A stretch of 32,145 bases of DNA from a virus. Shown here one piece after another: positions 7,535-16,865 of this stretch. The stretch is from IMG/VR virus record IMGVR_UViG_3300021437_000062, positions 1 through 32,145 of that record; one strand, written 5' to 3'. How positions within the stretch are numbered: the first letter of the stretch is position 1; each line of letters begins with the position of its first letter. Under the pieces are notes generated by a model. It worked only from the letters and a program-made list of their open reading frames with translations, was not told the DNA's origin and did not search any database. The position numbers were made by a program, and so were the translations under genes.

Positions 7535-7548
7535 TAAAGGATGGAATA

Positions 7549-10500
7549 ATGGATTTACAGACATTAAAATTTACAGTAGATACAAGTGACCTGTCCAAGG
7601 CTATAGGTACGCTTAATGAGCTTAAATCCGCTATTACAAGCGTAGACAAAGCAAACAGTGAAGCAAAGACAAAAGCTGCTCAAGCGGCTAAAGCTCAAGC
7701 TGACCAAGTAACAGCAGAAGAAAGGGCGTATACTGCTCTTGAGAAAGCTGAAGAAAAGAAGCGCAACGAGAGCAACAAGACGACTAAGACGTTAGAAGAT
7801 AACGCTGCTAAAGTCGAAAAGATTATGAAATTTGAGGCTGACCGCCTTGAGTTTATGAGAGAGGAATACACCAGAGGGAATTCTGGAGTATTGTCACGGA
7901 TACGCGCTTTAGGTGCTCTTACAGACCAAGAGAAGGCTCTTGGGGACACCTTAGATAAGCAAAGAGAAATCCTTGGTGGAGATTCGTTAGATAAGTCCAC
8001 AGGTGTATTGAAGGTACTAGGGAACCAAGCTGCTGTTACAGCTAAATCCCTTGAATTATTGAACGGTGGTTTTGGTCTTACATCAGCACAAGCTAATCAG
8101 CTTGCTCTTGGTATCGTGCGTGTTACTAACGCAGCTAAGGATGATGGAAGAACTATAGATGCTACCAATGCTCAAGTAAACACCTTAAAAGCTAGTTTCA
8201 TTGAATTAGCTAGTGCTCAGAACGCTAGAACCGCTGCTATTAAAATGCACGATAAAGCAGAGAGAGACAGTGCCAATGCTCTCGCTTTTGTTAATAAAGA
8301 GATGGAACGTATCACGTTTGCATTTCAGATGGTCAACGAAGAGCTTGGTAGAACTACAGCGAATGGTCTGTACAAGTTCGAGCAGATGCTTAAAATCTCT
8401 GGAAAGAGTATCCAAGAGCAATCATCTTTACTTGAGGATTACAAGAATAAAATCATAGCTGTTAATAAAGCTAGAGATGCAGGTCAAGACAAAGGACCAA
8501 ATACAGGTTATATTACTCGTGCTGTCGGCCCTCAGATTACTGACATATTCGTAGGTCTATCTACAGGGCAATCACCGTTGACTGTATTGATGCAACAAGG
8601 TGGACAGTTGCGTGACCAATTCGGCATGATGGGGATAGCCTCTAAAGATATGGCGGGCATCATGCGGGCCTCTGCTGCGTCTATGGTGGATTCCATTAAG
8701 GGTGTAGGCATAGCGATGACTTCGCTTGTTGTAGGAGTCATCAAGGATGCACCTAAGTTCATGGGTGGGGTTGTGTCCAGTATCACAGGAATGGATGCTG
8801 CTTTCACCAAGTTCCATGATAGCCTTGTAGCTAACTCTAATGTATCTACAGAAGCAATTAGACGTATCAGTCTTGCCTTCTCGGCTTTAAGAGTTAGTGT
8901 TGGATTTATTGCAGTAGCTTCTGTAATTGCTCTTGCAGCAATGGCGTATGAAATGTATCATATAGCTCAAGCAGGTGCAGAATTAGGAAAGACATTAAGT
9001 TATAGCAACGGTGAATTAGGTGTTACTAAGCAGTACAGTATAGACCTTGCTAAGTCCTTGACTTACACAGGTAACTCTGCTTCTAGCTTGATTGCTATAT
9101 TTACTGAAATGGCTGCTACGACGAAAATATCGTCCGAGTACATGGCTAAATTAGGTGTAACTGCTCTTGAATCTGCTAAGTACACAGGACAATCAGCTAG
9201 TGACTTAGTTAAAGCATTCGCTGCTATTAAAGATGCTCCGTTTGATTCTTTAGTTAAATTAGGCATGGCTTCAGGTCGTGTATCTCAAGCTATCCTTGAT
9301 GAAGTCCATGCTCTTGAGCTTAAAGGTAAGCGTTTAGAGGCTGTAGCATTAGCCTCTGAAGAGTATCTCAGAGTACAGAATGATACTACTTCTGTAGCTA
9401 AAGGCAATACATCTGTATTTGATAAAGCATGGATAGCTACTAAAGATTCTATCGTAGCCACTACTGGTAGTTTAGTAGAGTTTGGTACTAATTGGGCTAA
9501 GTTTGAGATAATCCTAGCAGTTCATCAGATTTCTTTGATGAAAGATGCGTGGGATTCTGTAGCTAAATCAATTAAAGATGCTGCTGAGAATATAAGTAAT
9601 TTTAATAATTTAAAGACCCCTGAAGGACTTAGAACAACTACCCGTAGAGATGGTCGTTCAAGTAGACTCGGGGGATATGGTCTAAATGGTCAACCTACAA
9701 GTCAGTACGATGGCTCTAATCCTATCGTAAAAGGATTCTTACAAGACAACGGTATCATTGCTAGTGACAACAGAGAGCAAGCCGCTGGGCTTCGCGCTAA
9801 GGTTCAACAAGATAATAACACTGCGCAGTACATTCAGAACAACAAAGAAAAGACTGAAGCTACAGCACGTTGGGCTACTGAATCTATTAAGTACATGAGT
9901 GCAGTTGAGAAAGCTGAGAAAGAACTGAATAGAATTCAAGGGCTTTATAACGAAGATGTTAAGAAAGGTGCATTATCAGCATTAGCTCAAGCAGAAGCTG
10001 ACAAGACTTTACGCGGTGCTCAACGTGAATACGCTGCTGCTAAGTACGAAGCCAATGCTGCGGGTCTCCCTAAGTTCTCTAATATCAAAGAGAAAGAGAT
10101 TATAGATGAAAACGTACAAATGTACGAAAGAGAACGTGCTGCTTTAGCTAAAGCTGAAGGAGACCAACTTGACATTCTAAAGACTAGATATGACCAAGGC
10201 TTACTACTTCAGACTGAGTACGAAGCTAGACGTAGAGATATTATCCAGACATTCGGTGAAGCTAGATTAGCGTATATTCAGACTGAAGCTAACGTAGGTG
10301 TAAGGGATTACGAAGCGTACTTCGCTAAGTTGAATGACGTGTTCTACGCTAGGAAGAAAGCTATCGACGAAGGGTACTCTTTGAACCCTGAGCATCATGC
10401 AGCCTTGATGAGAGGTCTTAAAGATGAGTTTGATAAGCTAGCTGAAGTTGCTCTTAAAGGACAGAGGGATTTAGCAAATAGATTATCTCTTGAGAAAGTA

Positions 10501-13500
10501 GGTCTAGCTAACACCATCAGTACAGATGTGTTGCAATCGTATGCTGAATACGGTAAGCATCTCAAAGAGATAAATGAAGCGATGCGTGAGTACAATAAGC
10601 AAGAAGAAAAGCGCACTCTGGATTATAAAAATAACAGAGATGCGCAGCTTGCTGAAGTATGGGCTACCCCTTTACAGACTGCTATTATTAAAGCACAGAC
10701 GGAAGCTACTAAGAAGTACACTGAAGCTATCGCAGAGATGGACAAACGTCTAGCTCTTGCTGTGAAGAACAGACAAGCTATGGCTACAGTTAAGGATGAT
10801 TGGGGCAATACTTTAGATAATACAGGTTCTCAAGCATATCAAGATGCTCTTAAAGTAGAACAAGAAGCGAGAATAGCTGTTAATAAAATAGTAGCTGACC
10901 AACGTGCAGCACAAGAAATGTCTGCTACGGATACTGTAGTTCTTTATGAACAAAAAGAACGTAGAGCTTTTGCTGATGAAATTTCTGGGGCTATCGTTAC
11001 AGGTCTATTTGAAGGCGGAAAGGCCGGTTCTAAGAAGCTTAGAGATACTATCATAGCTGAACTCAAGAAGCCTGTTACTTTAGTTGTACAAGCGCTTGTA
11101 AACACCATAATGGGGCCAAATGGTTTAATAGGCAATTTACTTGGCGGCAGTGGTTCAGGCGGGTCTGGTGGACAAGGCGGGGGTTCTCTGGGGAACTCTC
11201 TCATCGGTTCATTAGTGAATAGGTATATCGGTGGCGGTAGTTCAGGTGGGTTCCTTCCCGGACTTGTTCAGGGTGCTGGAAACATGTTCGGTGGTGGTTT
11301 CGCTGATGTATCTGCTATGACTGCTTCCTTTGTAGACAGTGGTATGACGTACTCTGCTGCACTAGCTTCTGCTGGTAACGCTGTAGGAGGATTTGCTGGG
11401 ACAATGGGCTCTCTTGTTGGCGGTATGTCTGCTCCATTTGCCACTTTAGGTACAGCCTTAGAGGGTGGTATTGCTGCTGCTGGTGGATTTGCTTCTGTAC
11501 TCGGTGCTGCTATTCCTATCATCGGTGGGATTATACTTATTGCTTCTGCTCTTGGGTTATTTGACAATGAACAAGGCTTCAAGTTCAATAACGCTGGTAC
11601 AAAAGGACAACGCGACCCTAGTCGAATCGTAGATTCCTCTTTAGGTAAGTTTGAAATTGGTGGTGACTTTGAATTGAAAACATTCAAGCAATTCACAACT
11701 AAAGTTCAAGCTCTTGATACCTATATAGTCGATAATTTACTTTCACCTGAAGCATTGGCTAAGGTTAAAGAGAATATCCAAAACATAGGTGACACTGGAT
11801 GGTACGGTGCTAACTCAAAGGATGAGTTTTCTAAGAATCTAGAAGCTGCTTCTAAAGAATTCTTACAGAATCGTTATAGCACAGCGTTTGATGAAATCAA
11901 TAAAACGATAGCAGGTAAAATTAGAACATTTGAAGGTACAGCAGACGAGCTTATAGCTTTCTTGCAAGGAACCTTTACAGTTCTAGCAGCTATTGATAAT
12001 GCAATGCCTACGCTTAAAAACATCTTTGGGCAAGTAATTAACCTAGATGATGTTATTGGGTATCAGAAGGAAGGTGAACAGCTTTCAGACACCTTTAAAC
12101 GCCTTATGGGGGTATTCCAAGGGACTAACCTGTTGGTTAATGCTGTCTTTGGTGGAGACATGATTAAGGTATTTGGTGCTGTAGGTCTTGCTGGTACTAA
12201 AGCTCGTGAAGATTTGGTTAAAGCTGCTGGTGGGATTGACGCTTTCAATAGTTCATTATCATTCTTCTTACAGCACTTCTACACAGCTAAAGAGCAAGGT
12301 ACGCTTGGTCAGAAGATGTCTCAAAAGGCTCTTGATGCAGGATTCGAGGCTATAGGGGTTAAGACGCCTAAAGACCGAGATGAATTCAGAAAGATGGTTG
12401 AAGGGATTGACCTTACTACAGAAGCGGGTAAAAAGCAATACGCTGCAATGATGGCACTTGCTCCTGCTATGGTGGCAGTTACTCAAGCGGCTGAAGATGC
12501 TAAAGCTTATTTCTTACAGCATTACTACTCTGACTCTGAACGTGCTGCTTTGAATAAAGCTCAAGCGTTGAAAGATGTTAATGCAGAATTTGCTAGACTT
12601 GGTATAGCCGTTCCTAAATCCAAAGCTGAATTTAGGAAGTTCATAGAAGGTATCGACCAGACTACAGAAGCTGGAAAGAATCTGTATCATGACATGATTC
12701 TCCTTGCTCCTGCATTTGATTTACTTTCTGATTCTGTTACTTCTTTTGCCAATATGACTAAAGATAATGTAACGAGTCTCTTTCAGAATGTAATCGCTTC
12801 TAGTGTATCTGCTGATGACGCTAGACAGAAAGGTGCTGAAGCTGCTGGTAAGCAATTCTTCGATGCAATGCAAGGACAGATGCTTAACGTAATTGGTGAC
12901 ATGATTGTCAAGAACATCATTGAACCAATGACTGCTCAATTACTTCCTCAAATTACTGCTAGTGCAGTTGAAGTAAGTACAGAGAGTATTATAGCGGGAA
13001 CTAATCTTAGCCTAGGTGGTGAAGTTGCTGGTGCTAATATAGCTGCTGGTGGTGTGGCTGCTGGTGCTAATTTAGTTACAGGGGGCTCTGACGCTGGACT
13101 GAAAGTAGCTATGGGCGGTGCTGTTGCAGCATTTACTTTAGATGTAGCGGTTAAGCAGATTGTAGCTACTATTGATGTCATGACTAAGATATTTCAAAGT
13201 CCTGAATTCAAGACAGCTTTCCAAGCGTACACTGCTGCTATGGGAACCTTTGCTGCTAGTATGTACAATGCTTCTGCAAGTATCCCCGGATTTACTCCAT
13301 ACAATCCTAATAGTAACTCAGGGGGTGCTGGAGGTAGTTCTACAGCTTCTACTGCTGCTAAAACAGCTTATGATATTCTTGTCGCTGCTATAAATAAGCA
13401 GAAAGATTTAGCTAATGCACAGCTTAAATTGATTACAGCTATTTATGATATTACCATAGGTGCTATCAAACAGCTTACTAATACAGTTGACCCTGTTAAG

Positions 13501-14121
13501 CAACAGCAATATCTAGACGCTAGACGATTCATTACTAGTGCTGCTGGTGACGTTAAGAACGGTATTCTTCCTGATTCTACAGCATACAAAGACGCAGTAG
13601 CTGCTGCTGTATCTGGTGTATCTGATGCTACCTACGCAAGTAAAGTAGATGAAGAAAGAGCCAAGATGCTTCTAGCGAATGAGCTTCAAGGTATAGCTGA
13701 TGTTCTTGGCCCTCAGAAAACAGGCTTAGAACAGCAGATAGCTTATCTTGATGGTTTGTTGACTACAGCTAAAGAGCAACTTGACGCTATGACAAATACA
13801 GCTACGGCTATCATGTCATTAGCTCAAGCTATCGCTAACTGGACTACAGTAACAGGACAGTTGTTACCTAATGCACCTACGTTCACTATGCCTACGTTTA
13901 CGACCTTCTCAGGGGGTTCTAACGGTCTTGGTGGTGCAGGTTCAGGTGGTTCAGCCTCTAGTTCTGTAGGTGACGTAGTGAATGAGTTACAGCAGTTGAG
14001 AACTGAAGTTACTCTGCTTCGTGCTGAAGTACGCGCTGATGTTACGGCTAATATCAAAACATCTAAGATACTTGAGAGAGTGTCACCAGACGGAACAAGT
14101 CTGTATACACACGCTGTATAA
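7549..14121 (+). CDS. tail tape measure protein
   Basis: 2190 residues. I chose ATG 7549 (after AAAGGATGGAAT) over an upstream TTG. The opening DLQTLKFTVDTSDLSKAIG and the Ala/Lys/Glu-rich helices that follow are typical of tape measure proteins, which run inside the tail tube, set its length and help eject DNA. Around residue 322-353 lies the family signature TRAVGPQITDIFVGLSTG followed by QSPLTVLMQQGG. Hydrophobic stretches occur near residues 447-470 and 1314-1340 (AAIPIIGGIILIASALGLF), candidates for insertion into the host membrane. Glycine-rich segments near residues 1200-1240 separate helical parts. Two related units of about 70 residues, 82 residues apart, lie at 12262-12474 and 12511-12720. 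At roughly 1.5 angstrom per residue the length would suit a tail of about 300 nm; that is an estimate from the usual rule. Confidence 0.95.
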   Translation: MDLQTLKFTVDTSDLSKAIGTLNELKSAITSVDKANSEAKTKAAQAAKAQADQVTAEERAYTALEKAEEKKRNESNKTTKTLEDNAAKVEKIMKFEADRLEFMREEYTRGNSGVLSRIRALGALTDQEKALGDTLDKQREILGGDSLDKSTGVLKVLGNQAAVTAKSLELLNGGFGLTSAQANQLALGIVRVTNAAKDDGRTIDATNAQVNTLKASFIELASAQNARTAAIKMHDKAERDSANALAFVNKEMERITFAFQMVNEELGRTTANGLYKFEQMLKISGKSIQEQSSLLEDYKNKIIAVNKARDAGQDKGPNTGYITRAVGPQITDIFVGLSTGQSPLTVLMQQGGQLRDQFGMMGIASKDMAGIMRASAASMVDSIKGVGIAMTSLVVGVIKDAPKFMGGVVSSITGMDAAFTKFHDSLVANSNVSTEAIRRISLAFSALRVSVGFIAVASVIALAAMAYEMYHIAQAGAELGKTLSYSNGELGVTKQYSIDLAKSLTYTGNSASSLIAIFTEMAATTKISSEYMAKLGVTALESAKYTGQSASDLVKAFAAIKDAPFDSLVKLGMASGRVSQAILDEVHALELKGKRLEAVALASEEYLRVQNDTTSVAKGNTSVFDKAWIATKDSIVATTGSLVEFGTNWAKFEIILAVHQISLMKDAWDSVAKSIKDAAENISNFNNLKTPEGLRTTTRRDGRSSRLGGYGLNGQPTSQYDGSNPIVKGFLQDNGIIASDNREQAAGLRAKVQQDNNTAQYIQNNKEKTEATARWATESIKYMSAVEKAEKELNRIQGLYNEDVKKGALSALAQAEADKTLRGAQREYAAAKYEANAAGLPKFSNIKEKEIIDENVQMYERERAALAKAEGDQLDILKTRYDQGLLLQTEYEARRRDIIQTFGEARLAYIQTEANVGVRDYEAYFAKLNDVFYARKKAIDEGYSLNPEHHAALMRGLKDEFDKLAEVALKGQRDLANRLSLEKVGLANTISTDVLQSYAEYGKHLKEINEAMREYNKQEEKRTLDYKNNRDAQLAEVWATPLQTAIIKAQTEATKKYTEAIAEMDKRLALAVKNRQAMATVKDDWGNTLDNTGSQAYQDALKVEQEARIAVNKIVADQRAAQEMSATDTVVLYEQKERRAFADEISGAIVTGLFEGGKAGSKKLRDTIIAELKKPVTLVVQALVNTIMGPNGLIGNLLGGSGSGGSGGQGGGSLGNSLIGSLVNRYIGGGSSGGFLPGLVQGAGNMFGGGFADVSAMTASFVDSGMTYSAALASAGNAVGGFAGTMGSLVGGMSAPFATLGTALEGGIAAAGGFASVLGAAIPIIGGIILIASALGLFDNEQGFKFNNAGTKGQRDPSRIVDSSLGKFEIGGDFELKTFKQFTTKVQALDTYIVDNLLSPEALAKVKENIQNIGDTGWYGANSKDEFSKNLEAASKEFLQNRYSTAFDEINKTIAGKIRTFEGTADELIAFLQGTFTVLAAIDNAMPTLKNIFGQVINLDDVIGYQKEGEQLSDTFKRLMGVFQGTNLLVNAVFGGDMIKVFGAVGLAGTKAREDLVKAAGGIDAFNSSLSFFLQHFYTAKEQGTLGQKMSQKALDAGFEAIGVKTPKDRDEFRKMVEGIDLTTEAGKKQYAAMMALAPAMVAVTQAAEDAKAYFLQHYYSDSERAALNKAQALKDVNAEFARLGIAVPKSKAEFRKFIEGIDQTTEAGKNLYHDMILLAPAFDLLSDSVTSFANMTKDNVTSLFQNVIASSVSADDARQKGAEAAGKQFFDAMQGQMLNVIGDMIVKNIIEPMTAQLLPQITASAVEVSTESIIAGTNLSLGGEVAGANIAAGGVAAGANLVTGGSDAGLKVAMGGAVAAFTLDVAVKQIVATIDVMTKIFQSPEFKTAFQAYTAAMGTFAASMYNASASIPGFTPYNPNSNSGGAGGSSTASTAAKTAYDILVAAINKQKDLANAQLKLITAIYDITIGAIKQLTNTVDPVKQQQYLDARRFITSAAGDVKNGILPDSTAYKDAVAAAVSGVSDATYASKVDEERAKMLLANELQGIADVLGPQKTGLEQQIAYLDGLLTTAKEQLDAMTNTATAIMSLAQAIANWTTVTGQLLPNAPTFTMPTFTTFSGGSNGLGGAGSGGSASSSVGDVVNELQQLRTEVTLLRAEVRADVTANIKTSKILERVSPDGTSLYTHAV
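12262..12720 (+). repeat. tandem protein repeat within the tape measure gene
   Basis: Two homologous units, each starting FLQH(F/Y)Y, carrying P-K-(D/S)-(R/K)-x-E-F-R-K at their centre, then (V/I)EGID-x-TTEAGK, and ending LAPA. They are 246 bases (82 residues) apart. The DNA has diverged, so this is an old duplication. Confidence 0.75.
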
Positions 14122-14140
14122 CATATAGCTTGATGAAACA

Positions 14141-14172
14141 CCCCTAGAGGTCTCTAAAAGGACTTCTAGGGG
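14141..14172 (+). terminator. hairpin after the tape measure gene
   Basis: CCCCTAGAGG (14141-14150) pairs with CTTCTAGGGG (14163-14172), with one G-U pair. There is no U tract, only CTTATAAAGG with the next ribosome binding site. It may stabilise mRNA or act as a partial terminator. The core stem is the same as that of the terminator at 18716-18754. Confidence 0.45.
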
Positions 14173-14187
14173 CTTATAAAGGATAAT

Positions 14188-15090
14188 ATGAAAGTAATAA
14201 AACCTGTTACCTTTGTCAGCACTATGCTAACGTCAACTACAGCCGTAGAATCGACCGCTGACTACGCTGCTGGCACGACATACGCTCTAGGCAATAGAGT
14301 TATTTACAATACAAAGAAGTACGAAAGCCTACAGAATACTAACGTAGGGCATACACCCGATACTAATCCAACATGGTGGTTGTATGTAGGTAGTAGCAAT
14401 AAGTACGCTCTGTTCGATGGACAGGCTAGTTCACCTACGACAGGGACTTCCTCTATCGTCACTACATTGACCTCTGGTGTAGCTTTTGATTCTCTAGCGG
14501 TTATCAATTCATTCTGTGTCTCTGTTAGGCTAGTCATCACTGACTCATTAGCAGGTAACGCTGTAGTGTACGATAAAACAATAGGTCTATCAGGGGCTAG
14601 TATAACATCTTGGTATGATTACTTCTATGTATCAGCTTTGGATGTAAGAACACAGATTATCTTCGATAGTCTACCACAAAGCACAGGCTATGTGCATACA
14701 CTTACTTTCACTTCTGCTACAGGTAACTCTGTCAGTATAGGCGAAGTTCTATTCGGAACAATGTCGGATTTAGGGGCTACTCAGTACGGTGTTACAGCAG
14801 GTATCATTGATTACTCTGTAAAAACTACAGATGCTTATGGTATCACTACGTTCACACAAAGAAATTACAGTAAACGAATAGAAGCTAAAGTACAGCTTAA
14901 TAACACTCAGCTTAATAGAGTACAGACCTTGATGTATTCATTAAGAGCAAAGCCTTGTGTATGGATTGCAGCAGATGACCCTTTACTTCAAGAACCCTTG
15001 ATTGTATATGGATTCTACAAGGATTTTAGTACAGACATTGCATATCCATCGTACTCCATGTGCAGTATTTCTATAGAAGGTTTAATATAA
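14188..15090 (+). CDS. distal tail protein with chitin-binding-like module
   Basis: 300 residues after AAAGGATAAT. Residues about 25-70 (YAAGTTYALGNRVIYNTKKY, then the aromatic PTWWLY) resemble a small carbohydrate-binding module of the CBM5/12 type, with the A-x-G-x-x-Y-x-x-G-x-x-V-x-Y pattern and exposed Trp/Tyr. The C-terminal part (NYSKRIEAKV, LRAKPCVWIAADD, LIVYGFYKDF, SISIEGL at the end) is a conserved block in the tail gene just after the tape measure in several phage groups. The protein is probably part of the tail tip or baseplate. Its specific role is not established. Confidence 0.7.
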   Translation: MKVIKPVTFVSTMLTSTTAVESTADYAAGTTYALGNRVIYNTKKYESLQNTNVGHTPDTNPTWWLYVGSSNKYALFDGQASSPTTGTSSIVTTLTSGVAFDSLAVINSFCVSVRLVITDSLAGNAVVYDKTIGLSGASITSWYDYFYVSALDVRTQIIFDSLPQSTGYVHTLTFTSATGNSVSIGEVLFGTMSDLGATQYGVTAGIIDYSVKTTDAYGITTFTQRNYSKRIEAKVQLNNTQLNRVQTLMYSLRAKPCVWIAADDPLLQEPLIVYGFYKDFSTDIAYPSYSMCSISIEGLI

Positions 15091-15091
15091 T

Positions 15092-16033
15092 ATGCCAATA
15101 ACAGCATTACCAACGCCAGTCCCTACAAGGGCTGACCCTGCTAACTTCAGTACAAGAGCAGATACGTTCTTAGCAGCTTTACCGCAGTTTGTCACAGACG
15201 CTAACACGTTAGCTACCTCTGTAAGTACAAGTGAAACTAACGCTGCTAATAGTGCTACGGCTGCTGCTGCTAGTGCTACTTCAGCTAGTACCCAAGCTAC
15301 TAACGCTGCTAATAGTGCAACATCAGCAGCTACACAAGCGACTAACGCAGCAACTAGTGCTTCTAGTGCAGCGGGTGCTCCGGGGACTAACGCTACAAGC
15401 TCGACTAGCATAGCTATCGCTACAGGTAGCAAGAGCTTTAACTTAGTTGAAGCGAATAAAGCATACAGCATAGGGCAATCTTTAGTCATCGCTAGTACAG
15501 CATCTCCTAGTAACTTCATGGTAGGACAGATTACTGCTTTCACCTCTAGTACAGGCGCTATTACTGTTAACGTAACGGCTACAGGGGGTTCTGGTACGTT
15601 TACAGCATGGTCTGTAGCATTGACACCTATAGCAGGTACAGTAGTGACTACCGTCAATGGTTCTTCAGGGGCTATTACAGGTATCGCTACACTAGTAGGG
15701 GTAGAGACTTTTACAAATAAAACATTGACAAGTCCTACGATTAACTCCCCTACGGTTAGAGTAGCACCGCTGTATATCACGACAAGCCAAACGCTAGTCT
15801 CTAATGGTGTTTACGCTTATGGTGCGAATATCAATATGACGTTACCATTGTCTCCTACTGTAGGTGATTGGATTAACGTAGCAAGTACAGGGTCATTTCA
15901 AACGGCTGCACTTCTAAGGAACTCTCAGAATATCATGAGTCTAGCTCAGGATTTGACCTTAGATAAGGACTATTGCAGATGTACTTTAGTGTACGTCGAC
16001 AGTACACGCGGTTGGGTTATAACAGAGAATTAA
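15092..16033 (+). CDS. tail fibre protein with Ala-rich stalk
   Basis: 313 residues, starting one base after the previous stop. The opening ALPTPVPTRADPANFSTRAD and FLAALPQFVTDANTLATSV is the common attachment segment of phage tail fibres. Residues about 45-100 are an Ala/Ser/Thr/Asn stalk (ETNAANSATAAAASATSAS and similar units), which usually forms a trimeric coiled coil. The rest is beta-rich, with VETFTNKTLTSPTIN, a linker found before fibre head domains. It probably recognises the host together with the next gene product. The stalk is also a short imprecise DNA repeat (CTAACGCTGCTAATAGTGC and variants near 15238-15360). Confidence 0.8.
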   Translation: MPITALPTPVPTRADPANFSTRADTFLAALPQFVTDANTLATSVSTSETNAANSATAAAASATSASTQATNAANSATSAATQATNAATSASSAAGAPGTNATSSTSIAIATGSKSFNLVEANKAYSIGQSLVIASTASPSNFMVGQITAFTSSTGAITVNVTATGGSGTFTAWSVALTPIAGTVVTTVNGSSGAITGIATLVGVETFTNKTLTSPTINSPTVRVAPLYITTSQTLVSNGVYAYGANINMTLPLSPTVGDWINVASTGSFQTAALLRNSQNIMSLAQDLTLDKDYCRCTLVYVDSTRGWVITEN

Positions 16034-16048
16034 AAGGGAAATACATAT

Positions 16049-16807
16049 ATGTCTTTATTGTCAAGTTTTTTAACACAGAGTGGTGTAGCGACTACTGTAT
16101 TTACTTCTAATGGAACCTTCACGGCTACTCAAAGTAAAATGTACCTGTTTATGTTGCAGGGCGGTGGAGGTGGTGGGGGTGCTTGGAGTCATTCTGGGAC
16201 TAATCTGTCTTCATCAGCACCGGGAGGGGGCGGGGGACGTTATTCTGTGATTCCCATTTATATGACCTCTGGACAGACTGCTACTGTAGCTATTGGTGCT
16301 GCTGGTACTGGGGGTACATGCGTAACGACTACTACTGCAAATACCCCTCCAACAGCAGGGGGTGCTACTACAGTTACAATAGGCTCAATTGTCTATAGTG
16401 CAGCAGGTGGTGGTGCGGCAGGGAATATGATTCAAATGCCTGGTAGTGTAAGTTTAACATTAGGGGGGATAGGAGGGGGGAATACTTCCACTGCCGCAGG
16501 AGCCCCCTCTATTGTTTTTGGTGATTCTGAATCGGGTGCAAATGGCCTTGCGCAAATAAGTTTAGCGACTGGAGGGACTTCTTCTACATTTTCTGATAAC
16601 CCGACATCGGGGCTATGTCAAGGCGGTAGTTCTAAATTGGGTAAAGGGGGTATTACTCTTTCAATGGTTACAAACGGTGCTACAGCCCCTGCTGGAACAG
16701 GTTATGGTGCAGGGGGGGCGGGTGCTGCTTATACAGCAGGGGCTACTACAATCTTCTATGGGTACGGCGGCAACGGTTCCCCCGGTATCTGCTACGTCAT
16801 AGGCTAA
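16049..16807 (+). CDS. glycine-rich tail fibre tip or adhesin
   Basis: 252 residues after AAAAGGGA. A first beta segment (TVFTSNGTFTATQSKMYLF) precedes long glycine runs (LQGGGGGGGAW, APGGGGGRYSV, LGGIGGGN, GAGGAGAA) and the end is GYGGNGSPGICYVIG. Fibre tips of this build occur in many phages. Glycine-rich motifs can pack as polyglycine helices that display variable loops to the receptor. Direct succession to the stalk gene suggests the two form one fibre. Receptor specificity cannot be read from the sequence. The few cysteines (for example in GGTCVTT and GLCQGG) are not arranged as a metal site. Confidence 0.7.
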   Translation: MSLLSSFLTQSGVATTVFTSNGTFTATQSKMYLFMLQGGGGGGGAWSHSGTNLSSSAPGGGGGRYSVIPIYMTSGQTATVAIGAAGTGGTCVTTTTANTPPTAGGATTVTIGSIVYSAAGGGAAGNMIQMPGSVSLTLGGIGGGNTSTAAGAPSIVFGDSESGANGLAQISLATGGTSSTFSDNPTSGLCQGGSSKLGKGGITLSMVTNGATAPAGTGYGAGGAGAAYTAGATTIFYGYGGNGSPGICYVIG

Positions 16808-16865
16808 CCTATTTTTACTACCTTAATACCTCTAAGTTTTACTCTAGTACCAATGCAGCTTACCT

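Noticed and set aside
15082-15780. A 232-residue minus-strand open frame opposite the tail fibre gene.
   Set aside because: It is the complement of an Ala/Thr-rich repeat region, giving a Val/Ala/Leu-rich translation, and lies against the direction of its neighbours.
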